Shown here in pieces: positions 33,378 to 44,849 of a DNA stretch of 64,000 bases. The notes under the pieces were generated by a model. The model had not been told where the DNA came from. It worked only from the letters and a program-made list of their open reading frames with translations, and did not search any database. The position numbers and the translations under genes are program-made. Positions within the stretch are counted from its first letter, which is position 1; every line of letters starts with the position of its first letter. This stretch comes from Solen grandis (taxonomy: Eukaryota > Mollusca > Bivalvia > Adapedonta > Solenidae), in the NCBI GenBank assembly GCA_021229015.1, contig CM037788.1:47918033-47982032 (forward strand). Direction: 5' to 3'.

Positions 33378-34240
33378 TACGATGTTCCTTCCTATTTTTA
33401 TCTGGTACTAGATTTATACAGATTCATCATGCGCGAATAAGAAACAGATGTAGTAATCTAAATGAAGATTTGTTTCTTAATCATTTATATGTACGTGATA
33501 ACCCTAGATGCGATTGTGGATACTTTAATGAAGATGCTGAGCATTTTTTCTTTCGCTGTCCTCGGTACAAGAGCCAGAGGCGTAAATTATTTATGGATAC
33601 ACGTAGTTTTCATCCACTTAGTGTAACCAAACTACTATTTGGAATAGAAAATAAAACTGGAAAAGAAGACACTCTTGTCTTTCATCATGTTCATCAATTC
33701 ATAAAGTCAACTAAAAGATTTAACAACTAATATATAATCAATATATACACCTCATAGATTAATATTTGTAAAACTTAAACCTTTCCCTTTTTTTTTTTTT
33801 TTTATTATAGAGAAATAACGATAATGTATTTAATTGTTTGCCTACTTGTTGTATTTACGAATTGTATTTTGCTCTGTGTTTGGGGTAATAGTTTTTCAGG
33901 CGGTTTCTATAGCTAAATAGTGTTAGAAATCGGCATCAGCAATCCTTTTATATTATTTATTTTCCTTTGAATATTTTTCTATCTTCATTTTTTTTATTTA
34001 TTGTCGTTAATTGTTTTTCTTTTTTTCCTATATCCTTTCTATCTTTCTTTCAATTAGATATAATCAAGGAAATTTTTTATTCTTTTTGTGTAAATTGTAA
34101 TTAATAGATATTAACAAAATGTTTAGTCACATGGATAATCTAATACTATTCGAAATAGTCCACTTTGATACAATTTAGGAGAGGGCTGACCGCTGTTATA
34201 ACTTGTGGCCCGATCCTTTTGCAATTCAATAGAAATACAA
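33378..34240 (+). pseudogene. LINE C-terminal fragment and 3' UTR (copy C)
   Basis: An open frame reads RFIQIHHARIRNRCSNLNED, FLNHLYV, then CDCGYFNEDAEHFFFRCPRY. This is the zinc-knuckle-like end (C.CG..EDA.HFFF.CP.Y) common at the C terminus of invertebrate LINE polymerases. It stops at 33730, with about 500 bases of 3' UTR containing GAGGGCTGACCGCTGTTATA. It differs from copies A and B and is another family. Catalytic domains are absent, as expected of a 5'-truncated insert. Confidence 0.75.
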
Positions 34241-34516
34241 TATTTTCATCTACATAATGTATTTTTAGTTAAATCTTTAATTTCATTAAATTTTTATTGC
34301 AATTAGATATTAATAAACTAAAGACTTTATTATTATTTTTATTATTTTTTTATATGTTTGGACCATTTTACGAAATGTTCGATTCTTCGATCAAACCTGT
34401 TCTCTATGGATATACACAATTGGAAAAAAGAACAAGACAAGCGATCAGTGAATCTGACAGAAGCAGTGATTTACAAAAACTCTCCAAATATAGAGGCTGT
34501 TTGAGGGATTTACTAT
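34240..34516. other. No gene recognised
   Basis: AT-rich sequence leading into the minisatellite. An open frame from 34297 runs into the repeat and has no known motif. Confidence 0.45.
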
Positions 34517-34806
34517 ATTGTAATGACATCGACACAGATATCTACCCCTATCTTGTAATGACATCGACACAGATATCTACCCCTATATTGTAATGACATC
34601 GACACAGATATCTACCCCTATCTTGTAATGACATCGACACAGATATCTACCCCTATCTTGTAATGACATCGACACAGATATCTACCCCTATCTTGTAATG
34701 ACATCGACACAGATATCTACCCCTATCTTGTAATGACATTGACACAGATATCTACCCCTATCTTGTAATTACATCGACACAGATACATGTATCTACCCCT
34801 ATCTTT
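34517..34806. repeat. 35 bp minisatellite, about 8 copies
   Basis: Unit of 35 bases containing TGTAATGACATCGACACAGA and TATCTACCCCTATCT. Starts are at about 34519, 34554, 34589, 34624, 34659, 34694, 34729 and 34764. Only a few substitutions separate the copies, and the last has a short ACATGTATC insertion. Confidence 0.95.
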
Positions 34807-36200
34807 TTCTCAGAGACCGACTTTGGGGCCAACCAATGTGCAATGTCTTTATAACAAGAGTATTGGTCAATTGTCAGGTAAATTAAATACAAAAATGGAG
34901 TCAGCTAGGTATAAACACAGAACAGTCGATTTGATACATTTGCGTCGACTCGTTGACTTATTACATGCATTGCAGTATATAACGAATTTGAGGGTATCCT
35001 TTTTATGAGGCTTGTTGTGTAAATTTAAAAATATTAATTAAAATTTATTGCCTCTGATGATATTTTTCGTTCTGATATGATGTATGACTGTTATAGGGGA
35101 AAAAATAAACTGATTCTCAAACGTTAAAACCTAAAAGATCAAACCAGCGTGATAACGTACAGGTCTGCAGCATGTCCTTACTACTTTTGTTTAACATTTA
35201 AAAACTGATTAATTTAGTTTTGTACTAAAGGGGTACAATGGTGTATGAAAAAAGCCATGCGATATTTAATGGTGAACAGTTTAAAGCACTTTTACTTTTG
35301 AGAAAAATGGTGTATCAAACATCAGTGCATTTTTACATACATATATGCATTTTGATTATTATTTTGTTTATTTTTTAGAATTACCTCGATAGTGTTACTA
35401 ATAAGCTCATATGTTATATATCCGATCTTAACTATTTTATATCTTTTAAAAAGGTAATCTTTAAAATTAAAATATTTTTTGATAATTCATTATACCTGAT
35501 TATGTAAATGAGATTGATGTTGTGCATATCAATGTTACAACACCGCATTTAAACATTTGTAATCATATATGAATTTCACTTTTCACATGACATTTTTGAT
35601 AAATTAAGTACCGATGTCGCTAACAAAGAGAGAGATGGGGGATATCGAAAAGGTTTTGATTAATGTACGCACGTAATAAGTGGTTTAGTGTGTATGTGTA
35701 ACACGGCTCTTTTTTAAGCGTTAAAATGCAACTTCGTATATGCTGAAAAAAAGTTATGTTCTTTTAATCATTAGCAGACGCAACGGATTTGCCATACGCA
35801 ATGTCGGCGTACTTCCAGTTACAAAAGAAACTCTGCCTTATGTAAATGAAAACCAAGAGGAACGTGTATGTGGTGTATGTAATTAAGGACAGGTCGAGAC
35901 AGACGTCATGTGTCATAAGAAGTTAATTGTAAAATAATACCACGCACGATCCAATAATTTAATACAAATTGTCATTTTAGAAGTTGTACTCTGGATTACA
36001 CAAGAAAATGGCCGAATTCATTGTCACGAAAAGGTAATAAACGTATACAACGTTGTAACACCAACTTTGTTTGCTTTATTTGTAGTTACATAATTATACT
36101 CAAATGTTGTCATTATGCTGTATTTGATATTAAGGTTAGTATTTGATTAGCGACATACCATCGTAAAAAGACATTTAGCTCCCAATTTTGGGCTCATATA
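34807..36200. other. No gene recognised
   Basis: Unique-looking AT-rich sequence up to the second gap. No recognisable exon, RNA or repeat. Confidence 0.5.
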
Positions 36201-36300
36201 NNNNNNNNNNNNNNNNNNNNNNNNNNNNNNNNNNNNNNNNNNNNNNNNNNNNNNNNNNNNNNNNNNNNNNNNNNNNNNNNNNNNNNNNNNNNNNNNNNNN
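36201..36300. other. Assembly gap (100 N)
   Basis: Placeholder gap. It cuts the DIRS-like element: ORF1 enters the gap from the right, while the left side is unrelated AT-rich DNA. The polymerase and recombinase ORFs of the element were probably lost here. Confidence 0.97.
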
Positions 36301-38589
36301 GTCGCTGCGGACCAGATTGGCGAGCGCCCTGGAAGAGGGATTGCCTCTGAAAGGAGATTGAGGCTTGCCCTTTTCCGAGTCCTTCGGGGATTTACCGGAA
36401 GAAGCCGAAGGTTTCTTCGGTATCCGGAATTTAGGGGGAGCCGAAGTAGGAGTGCGGGGCTGGAAGGCCACCGCGCCGTGCATTTGCTCCTCCCTGGAGG
36501 CATCCGCTACTTCCTTGATTCGGCCCCAAAGAGGGACGAAGAAGAAAGAGGGGCCGACCTAAGCTTTTCTCGAGAAGAAGAGAGAAGTAGCTTGTTGGGG
36601 CCGTCCAGGATGGCATCCCGCCTGCAGCGAGTCATCTCGGAAGAGAGAGAAAGAGATAGCAAAATCGAATGTTTTGCCGTCGCTGCTAAGGCCTCTAAAA
36701 GAAGCCTGACGGAAGCAGATAAAGCATCCTTTTGTTGTAGCTTGACCGAAAGAGCGGCCACGAAGGAGTCAGTATGCGACGAGATGCCGGAAAGGAAGCG
36801 GGAGCGTTGCTCCCAGCGATCCAGCACCTTCTGCTGAAGCGGTAAAGAGGAGGGGACCTTGAGCCGGAGCCGACTCGCATCTAGGTCCAGTTTCGGGGGG
36901 TGGATAGAAAAATCACCCTCCGGAAACTTGTAGGTCTTGGGGTTAAAACCCAAAGGCCGAAGGTCCGAAGTTGGAATAAACCAGCCCGGTCCTGGCTTAG
37001 AGGAGGATGAAGATTCAAAATCCTCCAGAGCCGAACGGACGACCGGAGAGAAAGGGAGTAACTCCGGTTCGGCTGATTTGGACTCCTTAGGCTTACCGAC
37101 AAGGTCAAGGTAACCTTCGCACCTCTTCCGGGAGAGAGGAGGGGCCGGTTTGCATACTGATGCAGGAAGGGTAGCAAAGACCTCCTGAACAGCCCTGTCC
37201 ATGGAAAACCGATTCTCGTCTGACTCCTCGTCCTCGTCAGAGAGAGGATTGTCAGTACGAGGTTCGGAATGAGCGCTGGATCGGCGCGAGGTGGAGGAAA
37301 GAGGCACGTCCTCAGCAAATAAGGAGTCCTCCTCCGGAGCATGAAGGGAGATTTCATCCTCCAATTGTCCACTCGTAGCAGTCCCACTAGTAGGGGGATT
37401 GCGAGTCGAGGGAGGAGACCCAGCCTCAGGGCGCGAAGGGGGAGCATCCTGAGGGGGAAAGCCCATGAAAGGAAATGGAGGGAAAAAGGGCCACATAGGG
37501 GGCTGTGTGGAAGAAGAGCCCTGTGGACCCGAGGAGGGAGGAGACTGAAGGAACAGTCTATGATCAAGGGTCTCTGGTGGCAGAGAAACCCGATCCCTCC
37601 TAGAAGAAGAAGGTTCACCCGGCATGACGGGGGAGGAGGCAGAGCTGAAATGCCTGGCGTATTCCCCCATCATGTGGGACCACCATGTGGAAGGGTCAAA
37701 GGTCTGGGGTTGCGCTGAAACATCCGCACCTTGAACCCTCGAAGACGTGGTGGAGTGTAAAGGGGACCGGTCCCGAGTAGCAGAGCTAGGGGACCGGTGA
37801 CCGGAAAGACCCGGGGAACGGTTGTGGGACCGTTTCTTGGGCACCCTTGAACGTGGAAGAGGAGGTGGCCGAAGCGGAGAAACCGCAGGGCTGCCTGATG
37901 AAAAAACTCGAATCCGAATTCTCGGACAAAATCGGCGAAGACCGGCGACCCACACGTCTAGCGTGATGAGCCGACCTGGCCGTCGATCTGTGCAGATCTC
38001 TTGCCGATGACCGGTGATGACCGGTCTTGGGTCTCTGAGACCGATGTTGACCGGTGCCCGGTGACCGGTGACCGGTGAGTAGTGGTCGGTGACCGGTGAC
38101 CGGTGCCCGGTGACCGGTGGTCGGTGACCGGTGACCGGTCCTGACCGGTGACCGGTCCCTGGCAGTTCCCGGTGCCGGTCCCGGGGCCGGCCGGCCGGTG
38201 GCTAGACCTGACCGGTGCCCCGGTGACCGGTGACCGGTCGGAGTGGTCTCCTTGACTGCTCCCCTGGGGCTGACACAAGGAGAGCCGGGCAGGGAGCCAG
38301 GAGATGAAGGCGGCCTCTCCGGAGAGGGGCGGGAAGCCTTCTTCCTAGGAGGGGGAGAGGGACTCCGACCCCCAGCAGCGCTGAACCCGGAGAAGGAGGA
38401 GGAAGATGAGGCCTTCCTTTTCCGGGAAGAGTAAGACCGACGGGAGGAGGCTTTCTTCCATATCTCGTCTGTCCACGAAGCGCAAACGGTGCAGGTGTCG
38501 ACCCTAGAGCAACCTGAACATGATAGGCAGGACTGATGGGAATCCCAGGACGCCTTAACATGTCCGCAGGAACCCCGGGACTGCGACAT
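36301..38589 (-). CDS. ORF1 (gag-like) of a DIRS-like retrotransposon, one frameshift, C-terminus in gap
   Basis: The reading starts at ATG 38589 (MSQSRGSCGHVK). It opens with a Cys/His-rich stretch (CGH, SHQSCLSCSGCSRVDTCTVC), then KRK and a Ser/Pro/Arg-rich region with many TGHRSP-type hexapeptides (38240-37990). The frame changes once between 37955 and 37786: the first frame ends at 37786, and the second continues to 36507 and, after another change or read-on, to the gap (REEQMHGAVAFQP...). The second part has an acidic Ser-rich stretch, KPGPGWFIPTSDLRPLGFNP, and a helical Leu/Ser-rich C-terminal region. The region is strikingly GC-rich against the host DNA. DIRS-type assignment comes from the matching C-terminal ORF1 region at 45390-44850, which lies in series with a DIRS-type reverse transcriptase. 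The frameshift may be mutation or sequencing error. Confidence 0.65.
37985..38245. repeat. ACCGGTGACCGG-type low-complexity array inside ORF1
   Basis: Dense overlapping copies of GACCGGTGACCGGT with CCGG palindromes. It is translated on the minus strand as TGHRSP-like hexapeptides. Unit length is mostly 6-18 bases and irregular. Confidence 0.85.
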
Positions 38590-39055
38590 ATTAAATAGCT
38601 ATACAAAAGAACAATGTATGCAAAATAAAAGACGGGAAGACCGAAGAAAACCCGTAAACAGAAAAATCTCGAAACGAGACAACAGTATATACAAAATAAA
38701 TATAAGAAAACCAGTGTCACGGGAGCCGAAGCACGGAAACCCGTGACACAAGGCAAAAGGTCCCGATACGGGACGGAAATAGGGAATTCTACACGAATAT
38801 AGAATAAAACTAAGAGAACAATATAAACAACACAGCCGAGGCTATGAAAAGATAAGAAAGGAGAGCTGTAGCGCACAGAAGCTATCAAGAAAGGGACACA
38901 CAAGGTAACCCACTGAAACTCGATGGCTTCCAAAACACAATTGGAGAACGGGGGTTACACTTCCGGTAACTAGGGGGTTTAGGGAATGGTTCATTTTGCG
39001 GACTCTGTTTTGGAAGCTGTGCACAAATAGACACATACCTGAAGTAATAACAGGT
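38590..39055 (-). mobile_element. 5' leader of the DIRS-like element
   Basis: Sequence upstream of ORF1 on the minus strand, higher in GC than its surroundings, until about 39050. It contains short inverted words (TGTCACGGG...CCCGTGACA near 38715-38748, TCCCG...CGGGA at 38761-38772 and TCTCG...CGAGA near 38667-38679). The terminal repeat of the element is not recognised with certainty. Confidence 0.4.
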
Positions 39056-39365
39056 AACGTATTTATGCTATTAAAATTGATATGGTCGAAAGAAATGTAG
39101 GATGGCTATGATGTAAACAAACAGTTATGTCAAATGAACAATGCGCGCGCACAGTAACATATTATCGTAAACGTACTTACTAGAAAAGGCAAAAAAATGT
39201 GTTTCGCTTCAACAGTGGAAGAATCACGTGCACAGACATTTGGTGTAAAAAATATGAATGGCAGTTGGGAAATTAATTCTTTATTTTGGGAAATTTGCTG
39301 ATAAAATTGGGAAATAATAAGGCTTTTTTGAATTGGGAAGTCACTGAATATCGGCCTCAGTTATA
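39056..39365. other. No gene recognised
   Basis: AT-rich flank of the DIRS-like element. Confidence 0.45.
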
Positions 39366-39475
39366 TAAGGTAAAAAAGCCCTGTCAGGAGATGTCGTTTA
39401 AAGCAAATTGTTGACAACGGATGCAGGGTGATCTTAATAGCCCACCTTGAGCATGTTGTGCTATGGTGAGCTAAA
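39366..39475 (+). mobile_element. Right-end fragment of a tandem-core (HINE/pearl-like) element
   Basis: Contains GTCAGGAGATGTCGTTTAAA, CAAATTGTTGACAACGGA and the terminal hairpin CACCTTGAGCATG-TTG-TGCTATGGTGAGCTAA. This matches the right ends at 42615-42653 and 47931-47966. Confidence 0.65.
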
Positions 39476-41290
39476 GATATAACATCCAGAAACCTCTGCA
39501 GTTAGTGCCAACTCTGTTCATTTGTTCACATCTTTCCTTTAGATTAAATATGTGTAAATGACTAAAAATGAGATATAGAGAATATCATCAGGTAATATAG
39601 ATTCATGCCCATGTATATACAGTCTGGTCCTACTATAATGTACCCTCCAGGATCATGCGCTATCCATGTGCCCTCCAGGATTCTATCACGAAAACCGTTT
39701 TATCACATGTTGTATAGGTATGAAATTTCAACAGTAGCTTTACAATAATACTTTATTTCATGTGTGCAAATTTAATTTGTAAATTTTGTGTTTTTGTTGC
39801 TAAAATCCATTTTCAAAATGGATTTCCCCCTCGAGTTGTATTGCCACTTCAATACCGCTCCAGTATGTGGACTAAACGCTCTCTGTATGTATAGAAATTG
39901 ACAAGGTATTTGATTATTTGTATGTTTACCTTTCTATTTCAAAGTTAAGAAATGCTCTGGGAGGAACCTAACTCACCATCATACAAAATATGTGTGAACT
40001 ACTTTATGTAAATTACATACATTGGAGTTTCTAATGCGAAGTGCTACTTTTTTCTATTCACAGGAGTAGATCTTCATGCATGTAAAATGGGTTGCTGTTC
40101 TGATAAATATGTGTCACGGATATTTTGTTCAAGCTTAAAATGGATGTTTCTGTTTGAGAAAGGAGGACTCGATCTAGATTGTGTGCAGTAAGGAAATTCA
40201 TTTCAATAAAGGTGAAGTCCTGAGATTTGGACTAAATTGGGGATGAGATCCAATTTGATTGACAGGTTCATAACCACTTGAAGATCCTGCATTAAAAGAT
40301 TAGGAATGAGATGGAGAAGCAACCAGCAGACTATGCGAAATCTTTTCCTTCTTCACAGGACATTGCGACAGGTAAACACAAACTTTTTACCTGTCGCAAC
40401 AAATGTTTACCTGTCGCAGCAACTTTTACTTGTTGCAACATATTTTTACCTGTTGCAATGTTTTAAACAGTATTTAGTAAGAACATTTTGATATCTTGAT
40501 TTCAGTCTCTTTATTGCAAGTATTTTACATTAATTTATCACTTAATATAATGAATATTCATTCATTTTTGGCTATTTTTATATTATCTCTGTTTTACACT
40601 GTCCTAATCAGCTATTCAAAACTCACAAACGTCAAAATGAAAGACCTGCAAAATAAGTACATATAGAGGAATAAACCCTACCCCATTACAACAAGAAATT
40701 ATTTTGCACAGATAAGATCATAAAATGCTATACAAAACTAAAGTTCTGTAAGTTGTGTGACCATAATGAGGAAATATCCCTAAAATGTCTGTTATTGTCA
40801 GGAGCTCTCTTCTTTGGTTCGTTGCTAGAACTAGCAGGCAATTTTCGACCCGGCATCTAGAATTAACTATTTACGATAATGAATATTGAAATGATAAAAA
40901 TTGAACCTGATAATAAATTAAAACGAGTATGACCTTGTTAATTGATTATGGAAAGCGAATAAAAAGAAAAAAACAATCTTTCGTGAATGCATCGTCTGCC
41001 ATGGTGTTGATTGTTGACCGATAAAGACAGAGTTTTCCACATGGTATATTAATAGCGGGGAACCAATTCGCAATCGTTACTGCTTGGCCATCTCAGACAG
41101 CGGATAATCATTACATAATCGCTAAAAATAGCAAAGGAAACTGTTTTTTGAAGAAAGTGAAAGTAATTTTCCAAAAATGAAACGGTGCTGTATGGATTTT
41201 TTTCATCAGACATTGTGTCCGACAATAACAGACGCTTTCGACGGTCAAAATGGAAATATACCGGACATGTCCGACTGACCGACAGACATT
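39476..41290. other. No gene recognised; short tandem repeat
   Basis: Holds a ~20 base repeat at 40366-40460, four units of TTTTACCTGTCGCAACAAAT type preceded by an inverse copy. Otherwise unassigned. Confidence 0.5.
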
Positions 41291-41444
41291 CGCATTGACT
41301 GAACCAGTTGTTGAAATACTGGAGTAGACGAGGGCCTTGAATGTGAATCTTGTCTGCTATACCCCTAATGAGTTTGGTACATATCCTAGGGGATGTAGAA
41401 AGGCGAAGGTACTTCTGTGAGGAATGGTATATAGGGATATGAAA
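41290..41444 (-). pseudogene. DIRS-like reverse transcriptase, continuation after insertion
   Basis: Reads FHIPIYHSSQKYLRLS, TSPRICTKLIRGIADKIHI and QGPRLLQYFNNWFS. Compared with relatives, about 17 residues are missing after KYLR, and the two catalytic aspartates are replaced by Asn-Asn. Similarity is lost after about 41290. Confidence 0.75.
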
Positions 41445-42653
41445 ACAAGAGGGCCATGATGGCCCTGAATCGCTCACCTGAGTACCATTGCTTCAACTGA
41501 TGTCAAGGTTTTTAAACAGACAAGGATTCTGATATAACTTAATCTAAAACATTTTACCCCTGACAATACTACACACCAAATATCTAAGCAATGGGCCATG
41601 TGGTTTCAGAGAAGACTTGGGCGCAGGGTCATTTATCACCGTAGGGCCAAGACTTTGAAAATCTTTGTAATGAACCATTAGATGCTAGTACATACCAAAA
41701 ATCTTAGCTCTAGGCCTTATTGATTCATAGAAGAAGATTTTTTAAGATTTTCCTATTTAACTCTATGTAAAACAAGTGACCCCTGGTGTGGGGTCATTTA
41801 TCACCATTGGGCTATGATTTGTACAATCTTGGTAGTGGCCCATAAGATGATGCTACATACCAAATATCTAAGCTCTAGGCCTTATGGATTCATGGAAGAA
41901 GATTTTTTACGATTTTCCTATATAACTCTATGTAAAACAAGTGACCCCTGGTGCGGGGTCATTTATCACCATAGGGCTATGATTTGTACAATCTTGGTAG
42001 TGGCCCATAAGATGATGCTACATACCAAATATCTAAGCTCTAGGCCTTATGGATTCTGAAGAAGATTTTTTAAGATTTTCCTATATAACTCTATGTAAAA
42101 CAAGTGACCCCTGGTGCGGGGTCATTTATCACCATAGGGCTATGATTTGTACAATCTTGGTAGTGGCCAATAAGATGATGCTACATACCAAAAATCAAAA
42201 GGCTAGGCCTTGTGGTTTCGGAGAAGAAGATTTTTTCAAGTTTTTCCTACATTAGCCTATGTGAAATCAAGTGACCCCTGGGGCGGGGCCAATTTTGACC
42301 CCAGGGTCATAATTTGTACAATCCTGGTAGAGAGTCATAAGATCATGCTACATACCAAAAATCAAAAGGCTAGGCCTTGTGGTTTCAGAGAAGAAGATTT
42401 TTTAAATTTTCATTTTTAAAATCTATTTTTAGCTCCTGTGACCTAATTATGCGATGGACCAGAACCATTTATACAACTTTAGTAGAGCTTCATCCAAGGA
42501 ACATTCCTGCAAAATATTTTTCAAATTGGCCAAGCCGTTTAGGAGGAGATGTTGTTTGAAGCAATTGTTGACGCCGGACGCACGGACGCAGGACGCCGGA
42601 CAAAAGGCGATCAGAAAAGCTCACCTTGAGCACGTTGTGCTCATGTGAGCTAA
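41445..42653 (+). mobile_element. Tandem-core (HINE/pearl-like) element E1, inserted in DIRS RT
   Basis: Left end ACAAGAGGGCCATGATGGCC then CTGAATCGCTCACCTGAG. Core of five ~165 base units with AAGTGACCCCTGGTGCGGGG and GATGATGCTACATACCAAA. Right end with hairpin CACCTTGAGCACG-TTG-TGCTCATGTGAGCTAA. It sits in an A-run (T-run on the RT strand), and the host ORF resumes without frame loss. Helentron-associated elements are known to insert between T and T, which fits. No coding capacity. Confidence 0.8.
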
Positions 42654-42655
42654 TA

Positions 42656-43029
42656 AGCATCTGTAAAATCCAGGGAAACAGCCCAATGAAAAGGATGATG
42701 CACTGTGGAGCAGAAGGAAGCTGAAGTTTCCATCTTGAAATACTCCTTTGCAATGAAAGTGTTTAGACGAGATAGGTCTATAACCGGTCTCCAGGCGCCA
42801 TCTTTCTTGGGAACTAGAAAAGGGCGGCTGTAGAAACCTTGTGACTTTTGTTTTGAACCCTTTCTACTGCGTCTTTGGTGATGATAGAGAGACAGCTTCC
42901 TGCAGTTTGTGATGAAAGAATCTGATACCCTTGACTGTCAATGGAAATGATCCACCTATGTGTGGTTAGACTTTCCCATTCTTTGACAGAGATTGGGATA
43001 AAATTTTCTGTAATGGGATTACCGTCCAA
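42656..43029 (-). pseudogene. DIRS-like reverse transcriptase, N-terminal part
   Basis: Reads WESLTTHRWIISIDSQGYQI, AVERVQNKSHKVSTAALFLV, PKKDGAWRPVIDLSRLNTFI and AKEYFKMETSASF to SLDFTDAY, where an inserted element breaks the frame. 'VPKKDG.WRPVIDLS.LN' and FKMET are conserved fingers and palm blocks. The frame resumes intact at 41444. Confidence 0.8.
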
Positions 43030-43198
43030 TGGTTGGAAAAATTAATGGGCACTTACAAATTTCTATTTCAAAACAAATGGGAACTTGGAAATTTAACTTT
43101 ATTTACCTTTAAAGTTTTAAACTCAGTCAAATAAACAATAAAATAAACAATAAAACATGGAACAGGTCATAAAATGGTATAGGCTTTTTAGCTCACCT

Positions 43199-44347
43199 GA
43201 GCATAGCTCAAGGTGAGCCTTTGGGATACTTGATTGTCCGTCTGCCGTCGTCCGTCAACAATTTGATGTTTACACACTAGAGGCCACAATTCTGATCCAA
43301 TCTTCCTCAAACTTGATCAGAATGTTTGTCTTGATGATATCTTGAACCCTTTCGAAAATGTGTCAGGTTGGATCAAAAAGTAGGTCAATAGGTCAAATCT
43401 TAGAAAAATCTTGTTTACACACTAGAGGCCACAATTTTATTCCAATCTTCCTCAAACTTGGTCAGAATGTTTGTCTTGATGATATCTTGAACCCTTTCGA
43501 AAATGGGTCAGGTTGGATCAAAAAGTAGGTCAGTAGGTCAAATCTTAGAAAAATCTTGTTTACACACTAGAGGCCACAATTCTGATCCAATCTTCCTCAA
43601 ACTTGGTCAGAATGTTTGTCTTGATGATATCTTGAACCCTTTCGAAAATGGGTCAGGTTGGATCAAAAAGTAGGTCAGTAGGTCAAATCTTAGAAAAATC
43701 TTGTTTACACACTAGAGGTCACAATTCTGATCCAATCTTCCTCAAACTTGGTCAGAATGTTTGTCTTGATGATATCTTGAACCCTTTCGTAAAATGGGTC
43801 AGGTTGGATCAAAAAGTAGGTCAGTAGGTCAAATCTTAGAAAAATCTTGTTTACACACTTGAGGCTACAATTTTAATCCAATCTTCCTCACACTTGCTCA
43901 GAATGTTTGTCTTGATGATATCTTGAACCCTTTCGAAAATGGGCAGGGCCGGACCAAAAAGTAGGTCAATAGGTCAAATCTTAGAAAAATCTTGTTTACA
44001 CACTAAAGGCCACAGTTTTGATGCAATCTTCCTCAAACTTGGTCAGATTGTTTGTCATGATGATATCTCAAACCAGTTTGAAAATGGGTGAGGCTGGATA
44101 GAAATGTAGGTCAGTAGGTCAAATCTTAGAAAAATCTTGTTTATACTCTGAGGGCAACATTTTTGGTCCAATCATCCTCAAACTTTGGCAGAATGTTTGT
44201 CATGATGATATCTTTTGTGGATGGGGTCAGAAAATTCCTGAACATTGTTTCACCTCATCATCTTAATTCTAAAGCAATCTGTTTTGTACAGGCAATGAAT
44301 GATACTTTTTTCAGGTTAGCGATCTAGGGCCATCTTGGCCCTCTTGT
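43199..44347 (-). mobile_element. Tandem-core (HINE/pearl-like) element E2, minus orientation
   Basis: Begins TAGCTCACCTGAGCATAGCT and CAAGGTGAGCC (inverse of the hairpin end) and ends GCGATCTAGGGCCATCTTGG then CCCTCTTGTT. In between are seven units of about 146 bases from 43268, each with GTTTACACACTAGAGGCCAC, TTCCTCAAACTTGGTCAGAA and AGTAGGTCAGTAGGTCAAAT. Units are nearly identical in the middle and diverged at the right side. Lies between the ORF1 and RT parts of the old DIRS-like copy. Confidence 0.8.
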
Positions 44348-44849
44348 TTTCTTCCATGCAGTATTTCTTTTCGGTGGAATGTTTGAATGACCAACATTTT
44401 CAAGGTGAATGTTATTGATTTTGAACTATCAGTGCAGTTCTCCGTAAAAAGGCATCCAGAACGGATGTTAAAAAATGCATACAGCTCGCTAAATGCATAC
44501 GGTAATTGAATATTTGCGATAAAATTCTTTAATTAATCATAAACAATTCCCGAAAATTGAGTTTTCATACACATGAAGTGTAAATATCGATAACATAAGT
44601 TACACGATTTAAACCCTGAATGATAAAAGCCAGAGTTTTATACCTTACCTGAGAATGACGATTTTGGTTACCCTCGGGTTTCATTGACATAAACTTTACA
44701 ATTTCTCTTCGAATCAATTTGATAGGTGTTTGGCCTTTTAAATGTCGAAGATGAGCAAGAACTGGTTGGAGCGCTAGAAAGGGCACACCCCTAGGGTTGA
44801 AGCTTCTTCTTCATGCTAAAGGAAGAAGAGGAAGTAATGGTTGAGGTTA

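Noticed and set aside
34517..34806. CRISPR-like regular repeat
   Set aside because: Units are head-to-tail with no variable spacers and the DNA is animal nuclear sequence, so it is a minisatellite.
36358..37718. Plus-strand proteins in the GC-rich block
   Set aside because: They are opposite-strand shadows of the DIRS-like ORF1. High GC lowers stop frequency in all frames.
41445..42653. Open frames such as MICTILVVAHKMMLHTKYLS in the tandem core
   Set aside because: They are repeated readings of the non-coding core units of element E1.
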